Source: Streptomyces sp. NBC_00569
GTDB lineage: Bacteria; Actinomycetota; Actinomycetes; Streptomycetales; Streptomycetaceae
DNA: 64,000 bases
Assembly: GCF_036345255.1 (NCBI RefSeq)
Contig: NZ_CP107783.1
Location: 10,037,001 to 10,101,000 of the forward strand
Direction: 5' to 3'
Part shown: piece after piece, positions 7,913 through 16,031 of the stretch
Layout of the letters: every line of letters starts with the position of its first letter
Numbering within the stretch: the stretch's first letter is position 1
Translations under genes and position numbers: made by a program
Notes under the pieces: generated by a model
The model's database searches: none
Seen by the model: the letters and a program-made list of their open reading frames with translations, nothing else
Told to the model about the DNA's origin: nothing

Positions 7913-8062
7913 ATGGCGATCTTCAGTGATCTCTTTCCTGCCAAACACCGTGACCACCGGCACGATTCGACCTCGAGGCGCGACGACACTTCGATGAGGA
8001 GGAGGCACCGCCGCCATCGTCGTTCCAGCTTCCACGGTCACAAGTCTGGTTACGGCCACTGA
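7913..8062 (+). CDS. Small His/Arg-rich peptide (49 aa), unknown function
   Basis: ATG 7913 is preceded by a good ribosome site (GGGAGG at 7900-7905). The product starts MAIFSDLFPAKHRDHRHDST, continues with an Arg/His-rich stretch (M-R-R-R-H-R-R-H-R-R) and ends S-S-F-H-G-H-K-S-G-Y-G-H. Nine His, fourteen Arg and several Ser/Thr and Gly, with no Cys, no signal peptide and no membrane segment. It is followed after 67 bp (containing a hairpin) by an ABC exporter and a kinase on the same strand. Possibilities are a ribosomally made peptide exported or phosphorylated by the neighbours, a metal-binding peptide, or a small nucleic-acid-binding protein. No family recognised. Confidence 0.55.
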   Translation: MAIFSDLFPAKHRDHRHDSTSRRDDTSMRRRHRRHRRSSFHGHKSGYGH

Positions 8063-8067
8063 AGGCT

Positions 8068-8101
8068 GAGCGGACCGAGGACTGGAGGACCCGGTCCGCT
8101 C
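8068..8101 (+). promoter_or_regulatory. 10-bp stem hairpin between peptide and exporter genes
   Basis: GAGCGGACCG at 8068-8077 is an exact reverse complement of CGGTCCGCTC at 8092-8101, with a 14-base loop. There is no T-run after it. It could be a partial terminator or RNA-processing site that makes the peptide mRNA more abundant than the exporter-kinase part, an arrangement common in peptide operons. Structure is seen; role is inferred. Confidence 0.5.
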
Positions 8102-8129
8102 CGTCGTCGAGCCACGACGGACCCATGCC

Positions 8130-9992
8130 ATGCTGTGTATCCCGAGGCACGTTCTGCGGCGTCTGCTGTCGGTGGGCGAGGACGCCGATGCCGTGGTGGC
8201 GGCCGCGCCGCCGTTGGCCCCGCGCGAGGTGTTCCGGCGCTTTTGGCCCTACACTCGCGGTCGCCGGCGCTGGCTCGTCCCTCTTGTCCTCTTCAGCCTG
8301 ATCGGACCCCTCGTCGACGCGGCCGAACTGTGGCTCTTCAAGATCGTGGTGGACGAGGTGCTCGTCCCGCGAGATCTGAGACCCTTCCTCTGGATCGCGC
8401 CGACCTACCTGGGGCTCATCGTCGGCTCCGGCATTCTGGGGTTCGCCGACGACATGACGTCCACCTGGGTCAGCGAGCGGTTCCTGCTGGCTTTGCGCTG
8501 TGACGTGTTCCGGCACGTCCAAGGGCTGTCGCTCGGGTTCTTCGAACGGCGGCGACTGGGAGACGTGCTGTCGCGTGTCACGGGTGACGTGGACGCCGTC
8601 GAGACTTTCCTGCTCTCCGGTGTCGCGGATGCGCTCTACCAGGTGATCCGTCTGGGCGTCTTCCTCGGTCTTCTCCTCTACCTCCAATGGGACCTGACAC
8701 TTCTCGCGCTCGTCATCGTGCCGCTGTTCTGGAGCGCCGCCCGGCATTTCTCCCGGCTGATCAAGGAGGCGTCACGGGAGCGCAGACGCCGCAGCGGTTC
8801 GCTCAGCGCGGTCGCCGAGGAGTCGTTGAGCAACGTGGCCCTGGTCCAGGCGTACAACCGGCAGAGCTGGCAGGAGCACCGCTTCGAGCGCGAGAACGTC
8901 GGCAAGTTCCGCGCCGCGATGGCGTCGGCGCGGATCCGTGCCGTCTACCGACCGCTCGTCGAGATCATTGAGGTGTCCGGCGCCCTCGCCGTCATGGGTC
9001 TCGGCACCTGGAAACTGGCGCAGGGCCAGCTCACGCTGGGAGGGCTTCTGGTCTTCCTGGCGCTGATCGGCAAGCTCTACAGCCCGATCCGCGACCTCTC
9101 CCGCCTCGGCAACAGCTTCTACGCCGCGTCTGCCTCCGCGGAACGGATCATCGAGTTGCTGGACCAGCGCCCCCAGGTCGTCGAGGCCGCCTCCGCCCGG
9201 CGGACCGGCCGAGCGCGGGGCGACGTCGAGTTCGACGGCGTGTCCTTCCGCTATCCCGGTTCGGCGCGCCGGGCGCTGTCCGGTGTGTCGTTCCGCGTCG
9301 CCCCTGGCGAGACCCTGGCTCTGGTCGGGGCCAGCGGGGCCGGCAAGTCCACGGTCGCGAAGCTGCAGCTCCGTTTCTACGACCCGGAGCAGGGCACGGT
9401 GCGTCTCGACGGGCGCGATCTGCGGGACCTGTTCCTGTCCGACGTGCGGGAGAGCGTCGCGGTGGTGCTGCAGGAGACGCTGGTCTTCCACGGCACGGTG
9501 CGGGAAAACATCGCCTACGGTCGCCCCGAGGCGACGGAGGCGGAGATCGTCGCGGCGGCGCGCGCCGCGGACGCCCACGACTTCATCCAGCTGCTTCCGG
9601 CAGGTTACGACACGACGGTCGGCCAGAGCGGTCGGACACTGTCCGGAGGACAACGCCAGCGCCTGGCGATCGCCCGCGCGATGATCAGGGACGCGCCCGT
9701 ACTGCTCCTGGACGAACCGACCACCGGCCTAGACGTGCAGTCCGGCCGCAGGATCATGGGCCCGCTGCGTCGCCTCATGGCCGGGCGGACGACCATCGTC
9801 ATCTCGCACAACCTGCTCACCGTCCGTGATGCCACGCGGATCGTGGTGCTCGACCGCGGCCGGGTCGTCGAGTCCGGGTCCCACGACGCTCTGCTCCTGC
9901 GCGGCGGGATGTACGCCGAGCTCCACCGGCTGCACGCCGTGACCGGTCCCGCGCAGGCGGGTTCGTCGTCCCAGAGATCGGTGCTGACATGA
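8130..9992 (+). CDS. ABC exporter (fused membrane and ATPase domains)
   Basis: 620 residues. Six membrane segments lie between about residues 48 and 330. The ATPase follows: Walker A G-A-S-G-A-G-K-S-T at 400-408, Q-loop near 447, signature L-S-G-G-Q at 504-508, Walker B V-L-L-L-D-E at 524-529, switch His at 560. This is the half-transporter exporter architecture (MsbA/LmrA type), which works as a dimer and pushes lipids, drugs or peptides out of the cell. There is no N-terminal C39 peptidase domain, so it would not itself cut a leader. ATG 8130 is the only good upstream start. Its stop overlaps the kinase start by four bases (ATGA), so the two are translationally coupled. Confidence 0.93.
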   Translation: MLCIPRHVLRRLLSVGEDADAVVAAAPPLAPREVFRRFWPYTRGRRRWLVPLVLFSLIGPLVDAAELWLFKIVVDEVLVPRDLRPFLWIAPTYLGLIVGSGILGFADDMTSTWVSERFLLALRCDVFRHVQGLSLGFFERRRLGDVLSRVTGDVDAVETFLLSGVADALYQVIRLGVFLGLLLYLQWDLTLLALVIVPLFWSAARHFSRLIKEASRERRRRSGSLSAVAEESLSNVALVQAYNRQSWQEHRFERENVGKFRAAMASARIRAVYRPLVEIIEVSGALAVMGLGTWKLAQGQLTLGGLLVFLALIGKLYSPIRDLSRLGNSFYAASASAERIIELLDQRPQVVEAASARRTGRARGDVEFDGVSFRYPGSARRALSGVSFRVAPGETLALVGASGAGKSTVAKLQLRFYDPEQGTVRLDGRDLRDLFLSDVRESVAVVLQETLVFHGTVRENIAYGRPEATEAEIVAAARAADAHDFIQLLPAGYDTTVGQSGRTLSGGQRQRLAIARAMIRDAPVLLLDEPTTGLDVQSGRRIMGPLRRLMAGRTTIVISHNLLTVRDATRIVVLDRGRVVESGSHDALLLRGGMYAELHRLHAVTGPAQAGSSSQRSVLT

Positions 9993-10903
9993 GGCATGCT
10001 CCGGCAGTACCGGCCCCGTCCCTGGCACCGGGCACCTGTCCGGTTCCGGGCTACGAGATCCTGGGGCACCTGGCGCGCACGGGATGGCTGGACCTGTACG
10101 ACTCCTGGAGCGAGGAACGGGCCTGCCGCTGCGTCATCAAGGTGCTGCGTCCGGACCGTCTCGGCGACGCGGGACTGCGCGAGCGACTGCTGCGGGAGGG
10201 GCGGTGGCTGCGTACCTTCGCCCACCCGCACTTGGTCCGCGCGTACGAGATCTTCGAGTCACCCGAGCCGCTCGTCGTCCTGGAGACGCTGACAGGGGAG
10301 ACGCTGTCCCACCTCATCGATCGGTTGCGGCGCCGGCCGGCTGCCGGCGACGTGGTACTGCTCGGTGTGCAGCTGTGTTCCGCGATCCACTACTTGCACG
10401 GTCAGGGCGTGCTGCATCTGGATCTCAAGCCGTCCAACGTCGTGGTCGACTGCGGCCACGCGAAGGTGCTCGACCTCAGCGTGGCGCGGCCGCCCGGCAT
10501 CGCTCCTCCCGGGGTGGGCACGTTCTGCTACCTCTCACCGGAGCAGGCGCGTGGCGGAGGGCTGTCGGCCGCGGCCGACGTGTGGGGCATCGGCATCACG
10601 CTGTACGAGGTGGCCAGTGGTGACGTGCCGTTCGACCGCGGCGAGATCGCTGATGAGCCTTATGACGCGAGGTCCGAGGAGGCGCAGGACGACAACGCCA
10701 CGGGGGGCCGGGACGACTGGTATCCGCAGCTGGAGGAAAGCGCCCCGCCGATCGGGTCGCGGCGGCGTCTGCCACGAGATCTCGCCGCGGCCATCGACGG
10801 CTGCCTGCGGGATGACCCGTCGGCTCGGCCCACGGTCCCGGAGCTGACCGCAGCCCTCGGGGCGATGCTTCCGCGCCAGGGGCTCCGCGTCGCGCACACC
10901 TGA
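9989..10903 (+). CDS. Soluble serine/threonine protein kinase coupled to ABC exporter
   Basis: 304 residues with a Pkn-type kinase fold. Lys51 in C-V-I-K-V-L is the ATP lysine, Glu70 the likely alpha-C partner, H143-L-D145-L-K-P-S-N150 the catalytic loop and D162-L-S replaces the usual D-F-G. T-F-C-Y-L-S-P-E-Q-A (activation segment end) and A-D-V-W-G-I-G-I-T-L-Y-E follow. The glycine-rich loop is degenerate (L-A-R-T-G-W-L-D-L-Y instead of G-x-G-x-x-G). There is no membrane segment or sensor domain, unlike typical PknB proteins, and no lanthionine-cyclase domain. Start ATG overlaps the exporter stop (ATGA). It may phosphorylate the exporter, the small peptide at 7913, or something else. Confidence 0.88.
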   Translation: MRHAPAVPAPSLAPGTCPVPGYEILGHLARTGWLDLYDSWSEERACRCVIKVLRPDRLGDAGLRERLLREGRWLRTFAHPHLVRAYEIFESPEPLVVLETLTGETLSHLIDRLRRRPAAGDVVLLGVQLCSAIHYLHGQGVLHLDLKPSNVVVDCGHAKVLDLSVARPPGIAPPGVGTFCYLSPEQARGGGLSAAADVWGIGITLYEVASGDVPFDRGEIADEPYDARSEEAQDDNATGGRDDWYPQLEESAPPIGSRRRLPRDLAAAIDGCLRDDPSARPTVPELTAALGAMLPRQGLRVAHT

Positions 10904-10958
10904 GGTCAAGTACGGCGCCCTCTCATAGGGCGCGCCGGCTGTTGCGGAGCTTGCCGGG

Positions 10959-11714
10959 TCAGGTCGGGGCGTCCGTGTCGAAGTGGGCTGTGGCAAGCAC
11001 GGTGCCGTCGGGCGACGTCAGCCGTGCGCCGGAGAGCGTTGAGGCGTCGACGGAGGCCGGGCCACCCCAGAATCCATAGCCCTCATGCACGGTGAAGGTG
11101 CCGACGCGAACCCTCGTGCCGTCGCTGCGCTCCAGGATGCAGGAGACCTTGCCACTGTACGGAGTGCCTGCTGCGGCGAGATTGACGGACATGTAGATCC
11201 AGCCCGGAGACCCGGGGTGGGCGTAGATATCGCCGGTCGGCCTCTTGGGGGCCTGTGCCGAGGTCAGTTCGCCCTCCAACAGGCCCGCCTGGTTCTCGGT
11301 GGACCGGGATGAGCCGACCGTGGCCTCCTGGATCACGGTGCCGACCGCCCAGCCGCCGAACCCGACGGCGAGTACGAGCGCGGCCGCCGCGGAGACGGCC
11401 CGCAGTCGTACCCGGCCGCCCAGGCCCATGCGGGGGATGCCGGACCCGCGGGCCTGACTGCGACCCTCGCGCGCAGGCGCCGCCTGCGTCAGCGCCTGCG
11501 TCACCCGGGTCTCGAACCCGCCCGGCGGCTCGCTGCCCGGCAGCAGGCCGATCAGCCCGTCGCCCACGAGGGTCAGCTGCTCGATGTATTCCCGGCAGTC
11601 CGCACAGCGGTCCAGATGGGCGACCGCAGCGGCCCGCTCGCGGCCGGGCAGCACGCCGAGAGCCAGCTCGGCGCCGACCTCCCGCAGCTTCTCGCAGGTC
11701 ACGTCACTCGACAT
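10959..11714 (-). CDS. Zinc-binding membrane anti-sigma factor
   Basis: 251 residues. The N-terminus has the ZAS motif H33-x3-C37-x2-C40 (H-L-D-R-C-A-D-C), one membrane segment lies at about 105-127, and the remaining C-terminus resembles the RskA-type extracytoplasmic domain (W-I-Y-M-S-V, R-V-G-T-F-T-V). Such proteins hold an ECF sigma factor inactive at the membrane until proteolysis or a redox/zinc change releases it. It overlaps the sigma gene by 11 bp (11704-11714) on the same strand, so the pair is coupled and co-regulated. Confidence 0.92.
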   Translation of the reverse strand: MSSDVTCEKLREVGAELALGVLPGRERAAAVAHLDRCADCREYIEQLTLVGDGLIGLLPGSEPPGGFETRVTQALTQAAPAREGRSQARGSGIPRMGLGGRVRLRAVSAAAALVLAVGFGGWAVGTVIQEATVGSSRSTENQAGLLEGELTSAQAPKRPTGDIYAHPGSPGWIYMSVNLAAAGTPYSGKVSCILERSDGTRVRVGTFTVHEGYGFWGGPASVDASTLSGARLTSPDGTVLATAHFDTDAPT

Positions 11715-12291
11715 GGTTGCCTCGCTTCGGGGAATCGAGCGTGGTCCGCAGCTTTCCCATCGCTGTCCTGATACGCGTCTTGGCGGTTCCCAGCGGGATC
11801 TTCTCCCAGTCGGCGATCTGCTGGCCCGTCATTCCGTAGATACCCGCCATCACCAGGGCACGGCCCTGTTCGCGCGGCAGCTTCGCCACGGCGGCCCGCA
11901 GCCGGGTCGACGCCTCGTCGGCCAGCGCGTGCTGCTCGGGAGTCTCGCTGACGACGCCCAGGAGGGCGTCGAGGTCTTCGGGCGCCACCGGCTCCGGCCG
12001 CCGCGAGCGGACGGCGTCGATGGCGAGGTTGTGGGCGATGGCCGTCAGCCAGGTCGTCACCGAACCGCGGCGCGAGTCGTACATCTGCGCATGACGCCAT
12101 GCACGCTCGAACGTCTGCTGGGCGATGTCCTCGGCGAGCTGCGGATCCCCGATGACGGCGATGGCGACACCGAAGACCGTGTGCTGGAACCTCCTTACGA
12201 ACGTGACGGTGAGCTCCGGGTCACCGGAGGCCAGTCCGGACAACAGAGCCTCGTCCGGAAGGCGGCCTCCTGAGAACCGGAATCCCTGCAT
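11704..12291 (-). CDS. ECF RNA polymerase sigma factor (SigK-like)
   Basis: 195 residues from ATG 12291 (M-Q-G-F-R-F-S-G-G-R). Region 2 is visible (A-E-D-I-A-Q-Q-T-F-E-R-A-W and T-W-L-T-A-I-A-H-N-L-A-I-D). Region 4 is a helix-turn-helix (G-M-T-G-Q-Q-I-A-D-W, then G-T-A-K-T-R-I-R-T-A). Upstream in-frame starts at 12348 and 12426 would add N-terminal residues that look non-coding. It directs RNA polymerase to stress promoters and is held by the adjacent anti-sigma protein. A 12-bp palindrome sits just before the start. Confidence 0.9.
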   Translation of the reverse strand: MQGFRFSGGRLPDEALLSGLASGDPELTVTFVRRFQHTVFGVAIAVIGDPQLAEDIAQQTFERAWRHAQMYDSRRGSVTTWLTAIAHNLAIDAVRSRRPEPVAPEDLDALLGVVSETPEQHALADEASTRLRAAVAKLPREQGRALVMAGIYGMTGQQIADWEKIPLGTAKTRIRTAMGKLRTTLDSPKRGNHVE

Positions 12292-12293
12292 AC

Positions 12294-12305
12294 CCGTATA
12301 TACGG
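12294..12305. promoter_or_regulatory. Perfect palindrome CCGTATATACGG before the sigma gene
   Basis: The 12-bp palindrome ends three bases before the assigned ATG of the ECF sigma gene, overlapping the place of a ribosome site. It could be a repressor operator or an mRNA structure. If the true start is upstream (12348), it would be coding. Confidence 0.4.
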
Positions 12306-12553
12306 TCCGCCCGCGCCAGGAGATTGCCCGGCCTTTGCGGATGTTCATGTTCCGATTCTTCTCCGTTCGGGGAGGCATGGCGGACCGGAACCAGATGCTG
12401 ATGGGAGTGCCGCTCCCCGACCTCACCGCCGACCGAAGACCGAAAACAACTATGCATACGAGGATTCAGTCACCCGCTGGGTGCTGCTGTGTGTCCGCGT
12501 GATGCCGCACACATGCCGGCAAGCCCAGGCAGTACACGTGTTAGCGTCCAAGC

Positions 12554-13879
12554 GTGATCATCCCGGCACTGGACGTAACCACACCTGGGACCGGTTCCGG
12601 AACTGTCGACCCACACGATCCGGCGGCCGGATCCACGTCGCCCGACACACACCATCCGCTGGACCTCGTGGACCTCTTCGCCGACGACTTCGTCCGCGAC
12701 CCGTACCCCTGGCTGGACACACTGCGCGCCCAGGCGCCCGTCCACCATGACCCCAGGACCGGACTGTGGCTGGTCAGCCGACACCGGGACATACGCCAGG
12801 TGCTGCTCGACCCGGCCGCCTTCCACCCGGACAACGCCCAGCACGCCGCCACACGGCTGCCCATGGCCGTGCTGCGTGTTCTCGCCAAAGCCGGCTTCCA
12901 GCTCCCGCCGGCCCTCGCCAACAACGGCACCGACAGCCACCCCGGCCTGCGCCGCGTGGTCTCAGGATTCTTCAACGCCCGGCGCGTCACGGCCGCCATA
13001 CCGGTCATCGAGCGCATCGCCCAGGACCTGCTCGACGACGCGCGGGCGCGGATCGACGCCGACGGCGAATACGACCTGTTCACCTCCTTCGCCCAGATCC
13101 TGCCCTGCCGCGTGCTGATGCAGCTCCTCGGCATCGACGGCATCGACCGGGCCACACTGATCCGCTGGAGCGACGCCTCACTGGAGCTGTTCTGGGGCAG
13201 ACCCACCCTTGAGCGGCAACTTGAACTGGCAGAACTGGTCGGCGAGTTCCACCAGTGGCTGACCCGGACCGCGAACAGCGGCACCGCCCCCACCGACTCC
13301 TTCATCGCGGCACTGGCCCGCCACCGGCTGCCGGACGGAACGCTGCTGGACCCCGCCACGGCGGTCAGCGCATGCTTCTTCGTCTTTATCGCCGGGCAGT
13401 CCACCACGGGACAACTCATCGCCACCGTCCTGCGACGGGCACTGGCGGAACCCGGGCTGTGGCCACGCGTTACGCACGAGGCCACCCTGGCCGAGGCATG
13501 GGTGGAAGAGGTAATCCGGCGCGAACCACCAGTGACCACATGGCGCAGAGTCACCGCACGACCGGTGGACCTGGCAGGGGTAACTCTGCCCGCCGGCGCG
13601 CAGCTGCTGCTGATGCTCATGGGCAGCGGATCTGATCCAGACGTCTTCACCGAGCCGGAGCGGATGTGTCCTTCCCGCTCCAACATCCGCCACCACCTCG
13701 CCTTCGGCGTCGGCCGGCACCGCTGCCCGGGCGCGTCACTGGCCCGCACGGAGGCAGCCGTGGCACTGCGTGTCGCGGCACGCACCCTGCCGCACGTCCG
13801 GCCCCTGGCAGAAGGAGCGGAGCCGCCGATGCTCGGCCTGCTGTCCTTCCGGGCGCCCGCGCGGGTGGCGGTGGCCTAG
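12554..13879 (+). CDS. Cytochrome P450
   Basis: 441 residues from GTG 12554. The heme-binding motif F384-G-V-G-R-H-R-C391-P-G-A supplies the Cys ligand, E319-V-I-R322 is the K-helix ExxR, and A280-G-Q-S-T-T285 is the I-helix oxygen site. The usual acidic residue before the Thr (Asp/Glu) is Ser283, which is uncommon and may alter proton delivery. The first 35 residues are Pro/Thr rich and may be non-essential. No ferredoxin or reductase gene is adjacent, so electrons must come from elsewhere. The gene diverges from the sigma operon. Substrate unknown. Confidence 0.92.
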   Translation: MIIPALDVTTPGTGSGTVDPHDPAAGSTSPDTHHPLDLVDLFADDFVRDPYPWLDTLRAQAPVHHDPRTGLWLVSRHRDIRQVLLDPAAFHPDNAQHAATRLPMAVLRVLAKAGFQLPPALANNGTDSHPGLRRVVSGFFNARRVTAAIPVIERIAQDLLDDARARIDADGEYDLFTSFAQILPCRVLMQLLGIDGIDRATLIRWSDASLELFWGRPTLERQLELAELVGEFHQWLTRTANSGTAPTDSFIAALARHRLPDGTLLDPATAVSACFFVFIAGQSTTGQLIATVLRRALAEPGLWPRVTHEATLAEAWVEEVIRREPPVTTWRRVTARPVDLAGVTLPAGAQLLLMLMGSGSDPDVFTEPERMCPSRSNIRHHLAFGVGRHRCPGASLARTEAAVALRVAARTLPHVRPLAEGAEPPMLGLLSFRAPARVAVA

Positions 13880-14064
13880 CCATCGCCTGGGATTCAGCTG
13901 CCGCCCGAGCATCGCAGCAGGTACTACAGGGTGATCTCTCTAATGACGAGTGGGTTCGACTCGAACCAAGTCATCTCAGGAATGTTGGGCGGGGCGGACG
14001 TTGACTGCAAGTGCAGGTCACAGCAGCGGTGTTCGGCCCGGCACGCGGGCCCGCTGTGAACGTG
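13880..14064. other. Intergenic, no feature seen
   Basis: Between the P450 stop and the right end of element C. No open frame with coding character and no hairpin that I trust. Confidence 0.6.
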
Positions 14065-14184
14065 AGGGCCAGAGCGTGTTGTCAAATTCTCGGCCCTGAA
14101 GGACCGAGCCTGTCGCCCGATCCGATGGAGCTGAGATTGCAAGTGGAGCGCGGCCGGCTGCCGCGTGGTCCCCTGCATCCGGAA
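14065..14184 (-). ncRNA. Predicted TnpB guide RNA 3' part and guide, element C
   Basis: Reading the minus strand after the tnpB stop there are two hairpins: CCGAACTAC paired with GTAGTTCGG, and CTCGGTCCT paired with AGGGCCGAG. The second matches the right-end hairpin of elements A and B, and the element ends in ATTTGAC at 14081. The guide would be AACACGCTCTGGCCCT (14080 down to 14065). Inference from TnpB biology. Confidence 0.45.
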
Positions 14185-15500
14185 CTACGTTGCGGTAGTT
14201 CGGGGGCGTTTGACTGCGCCCCGCTGCCACACAGCCTCGCCTCGGTGGGCGATGTTGCGGGAGCCGTTGTGGTCCGCGTGCAGGACGGTCCCGCAGGACC
14301 GGCAGGCGAACCGTGCTTGATCCACACGATTGGTGCGGTGGGTGTGCCAGCACACCGAGCACTGACGGGAGGTGTTGCGGGGGTCCACGTGGACCACGGG
14401 CACCCCCGCTCGCCGTGCCTTGTACTCGACAAAGGCGCCGAGTTGGGCGAATGCCCAGGCGTGCAGTCGTGCCCGCTGGTCTTTCCTGGCCGTAACCCTC
14501 TGCCGGATACCGCCCAGGTCTTCCAGGGCGACACCCCGCGAGGTGCGTTGAGCGGTGTGCACGAGTTTCTTGGCGATGATGTGGTTGCGCTGGGTCGCGT
14601 ACCGGGCCTCACGGCGCCGGACGTTCTTCAGCCGCCGCTTGGCGGACTTGGTGCGCTTCTTCTGCAACTTGGTGCGCAGGTCCCGCTGCCGCTGCCGGTA
14701 GCGGTTCACCTGACGGCCGGACATGATCTGCCCGTCCGACGTGGTGGCGATGTTGACGATCCCGAGATCCACGCCGAGGAAGCCATCCGGCTCGTACACC
14801 TCTGGCTCGGGCACGTCGATGGTGGCGATGAGGAAGAACATGCCGTCTCGCATCACCAGGTCGGATTCGCCCTTGCGGGAGCCGAGCAGCTTCATGGCCC
14901 CGGGCGAGCAGACGAACGGGACGCCTTTGAGCCGTCCGGCCAGTGTCCAGATGGACACGGTCCGCCGGTCGAGGTTCCACGTCAGGATGCGGTCGTCGTA
15001 CGGCTGGGCGGCGTCCTCGCGGAACATGATGGGCTTGGACTCGGTCTTGACCCGCCGCTTGGAACCTTCCCTGCCGTAGTTCCCGGCCTTCAGGTTCGCC
15101 CTGAGCGTGGCGTAGGCGTCACAGACCTTCTTCACCACGCGGACCGCAGGCTGTGCGCCGAGGTCAAAGTCTGCCTTGAGCCGGTAATACACAGCCTCTT
15201 GCAGCACGTTCCGACGGTCTTTGCCCGTACGGAGCGCCACCTGGGACGCAACGTTCGCGGCCCGGTTGCAGGCACGCAGGGTCGCTGCCAGTGCGTCCGC
15301 GTCATGAGCGGACGCAGGCAACAGCTTCACCTGCACGACAATCTTCACGCAGAACAACGTAGTACGACTGAGGAGATCAAACGTGACGCCCAGGCACGGT
15401 CTTTCGCCCAGAGGGCGAAACCCCGCACGTGGCCCCGCGACGCGGGAGCTTCGATTCCTCCCCGCGCTGAAGCACGGGGCATCCTCGAAGGAGGCGTGGT
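14081..15500 (-). mobile_element. IS1341-type element C (tnpB only)
   Basis: One tnpB gene without a tnpA neighbour. The right end at 14081 is set by similarity with elements A and B (hairpin then TTTGAC). The left end is approximate: a CCCCG/CGGGG hairpin at about 15460-15479, placed like the left-end hairpin of A. Mobility would depend on a TnpA in trans. Confidence 0.7.
14185..15348 (-). CDS. tnpB: TnpB, RNA-guided nuclease of element C
   Basis: 387 residues from GTG 15348 (V-K-I-V-V-Q-V-K-L-L-P), aligned with the starts of TnpB A and B; the frame is open further upstream to 15516 but runs through the left-end hairpin. RuvC residues: Asp in G-V-D-L-G-I-V-N, Glu in A-L-E-D-L-G-G-I-R, Asp in H-A-D-H-N-G-S-R-N. 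Zinc ribbon C-S-V-C-W ... C-R-S-C-G. All catalytic positions present, no lesion seen. It is a distant relative of A/B TnpB. Confidence 0.92.
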   Translation of the reverse strand: MKIVVQVKLLPASAHDADALAATLRACNRAANVASQVALRTGKDRRNVLQEAVYYRLKADFDLGAQPAVRVVKKVCDAYATLRANLKAGNYGREGSKRRVKTESKPIMFREDAAQPYDDRILTWNLDRRTVSIWTLAGRLKGVPFVCSPGAMKLLGSRKGESDLVMRDGMFFLIATIDVPEPEVYEPDGFLGVDLGIVNIATTSDGQIMSGRQVNRYRQRQRDLRTKLQKKRTKSAKRRLKNVRRREARYATQRNHIIAKKLVHTAQRTSRGVALEDLGGIRQRVTARKDQRARLHAWAFAQLGAFVEYKARRAGVPVVHVDPRNTSRQCSVCWHTHRTNRVDQARFACRSCGTVLHADHNGSRNIAHRGEAVWQRGAVKRPRTTAT

Positions 15501-15602
15501 GAAAGTGCTGGTCCACGGTGTCGGGTTGAGGACTGTGACCAGCATGGGCGCTTCTGTGGCAGCAAGTGGCTGGTCAGTGCATCAGCAGGTCGATCACGCC
15601 CG

Positions 15603-15965
15603 TCAGATCCTTCTAGCGCTGTCCTTGGCCAGGCGGTGGCGCATCAGCTCGAAGTAGTGGCTGAGCAGTTGCGGGCTGACATCCTGCACCTCGGCGCTGC
15701 TGAGGAAGGTCGGCGTGCCAGCCACCTGCATGCCGAGGTAGGAGACGACGCGCTTGGTGCAGCGTCCGCTCCGCAGATGGTCGGCTGTCTGGTGAACTGC
15801 CGGGGCTATCGCGACGAGTCAGTCGGCCCGCAGCAAGGCGAGCAACGCGGAGGCGGTGCCCTCCTTGCGGATCAGGGCGAAGGCGTGCGCGGCCCCGTTG
15901 AACATCTCGCACATGGCGCTGCGCGAAGCCCGCGTCATCGTTCCCGGTGCCGCGGGATCGTGCAT
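15603..15965 (-). pseudogene. Unrecognised 120-residue protein with in-frame TGA
   Basis: From ATG 15965 one frame reads 48 residues (M-H-D-P-A-A-P-G-T-M-T-R ... A-L-L-R-A-D), meets TGA at 15821-15819, then continues without break to TGA at 15603: L-V-A-I-A-P-A-V-H-Q-T-A-D-H-L, Y-L-G-M-Q-V-A-G-T-P-T-F-L, Y-F-E-L-M-R-H-R-L-A. Both halves look coding (helical, balanced composition), so this is best read as a gene with one nonsense mutation. A shorter product from ATG 15965 is possible. No family recognised. Confidence 0.45.
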
Positions 15966-16031
15966 GCCGGAAGGCTACGAGGCTCAGTCGTGGCGGCGCG
16001 GCGCCTGCCTGGTCGGGCCCGCGTCATCCGA

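Noticed and set aside
9989..10903. Class III/IV lanthipeptide synthetase reading of the kinase
   Set aside because: The gene has only a kinase domain: no lyase and no cyclase domain, and the peptide at 7913 lacks Cys, so lanthionine rings are not possible.
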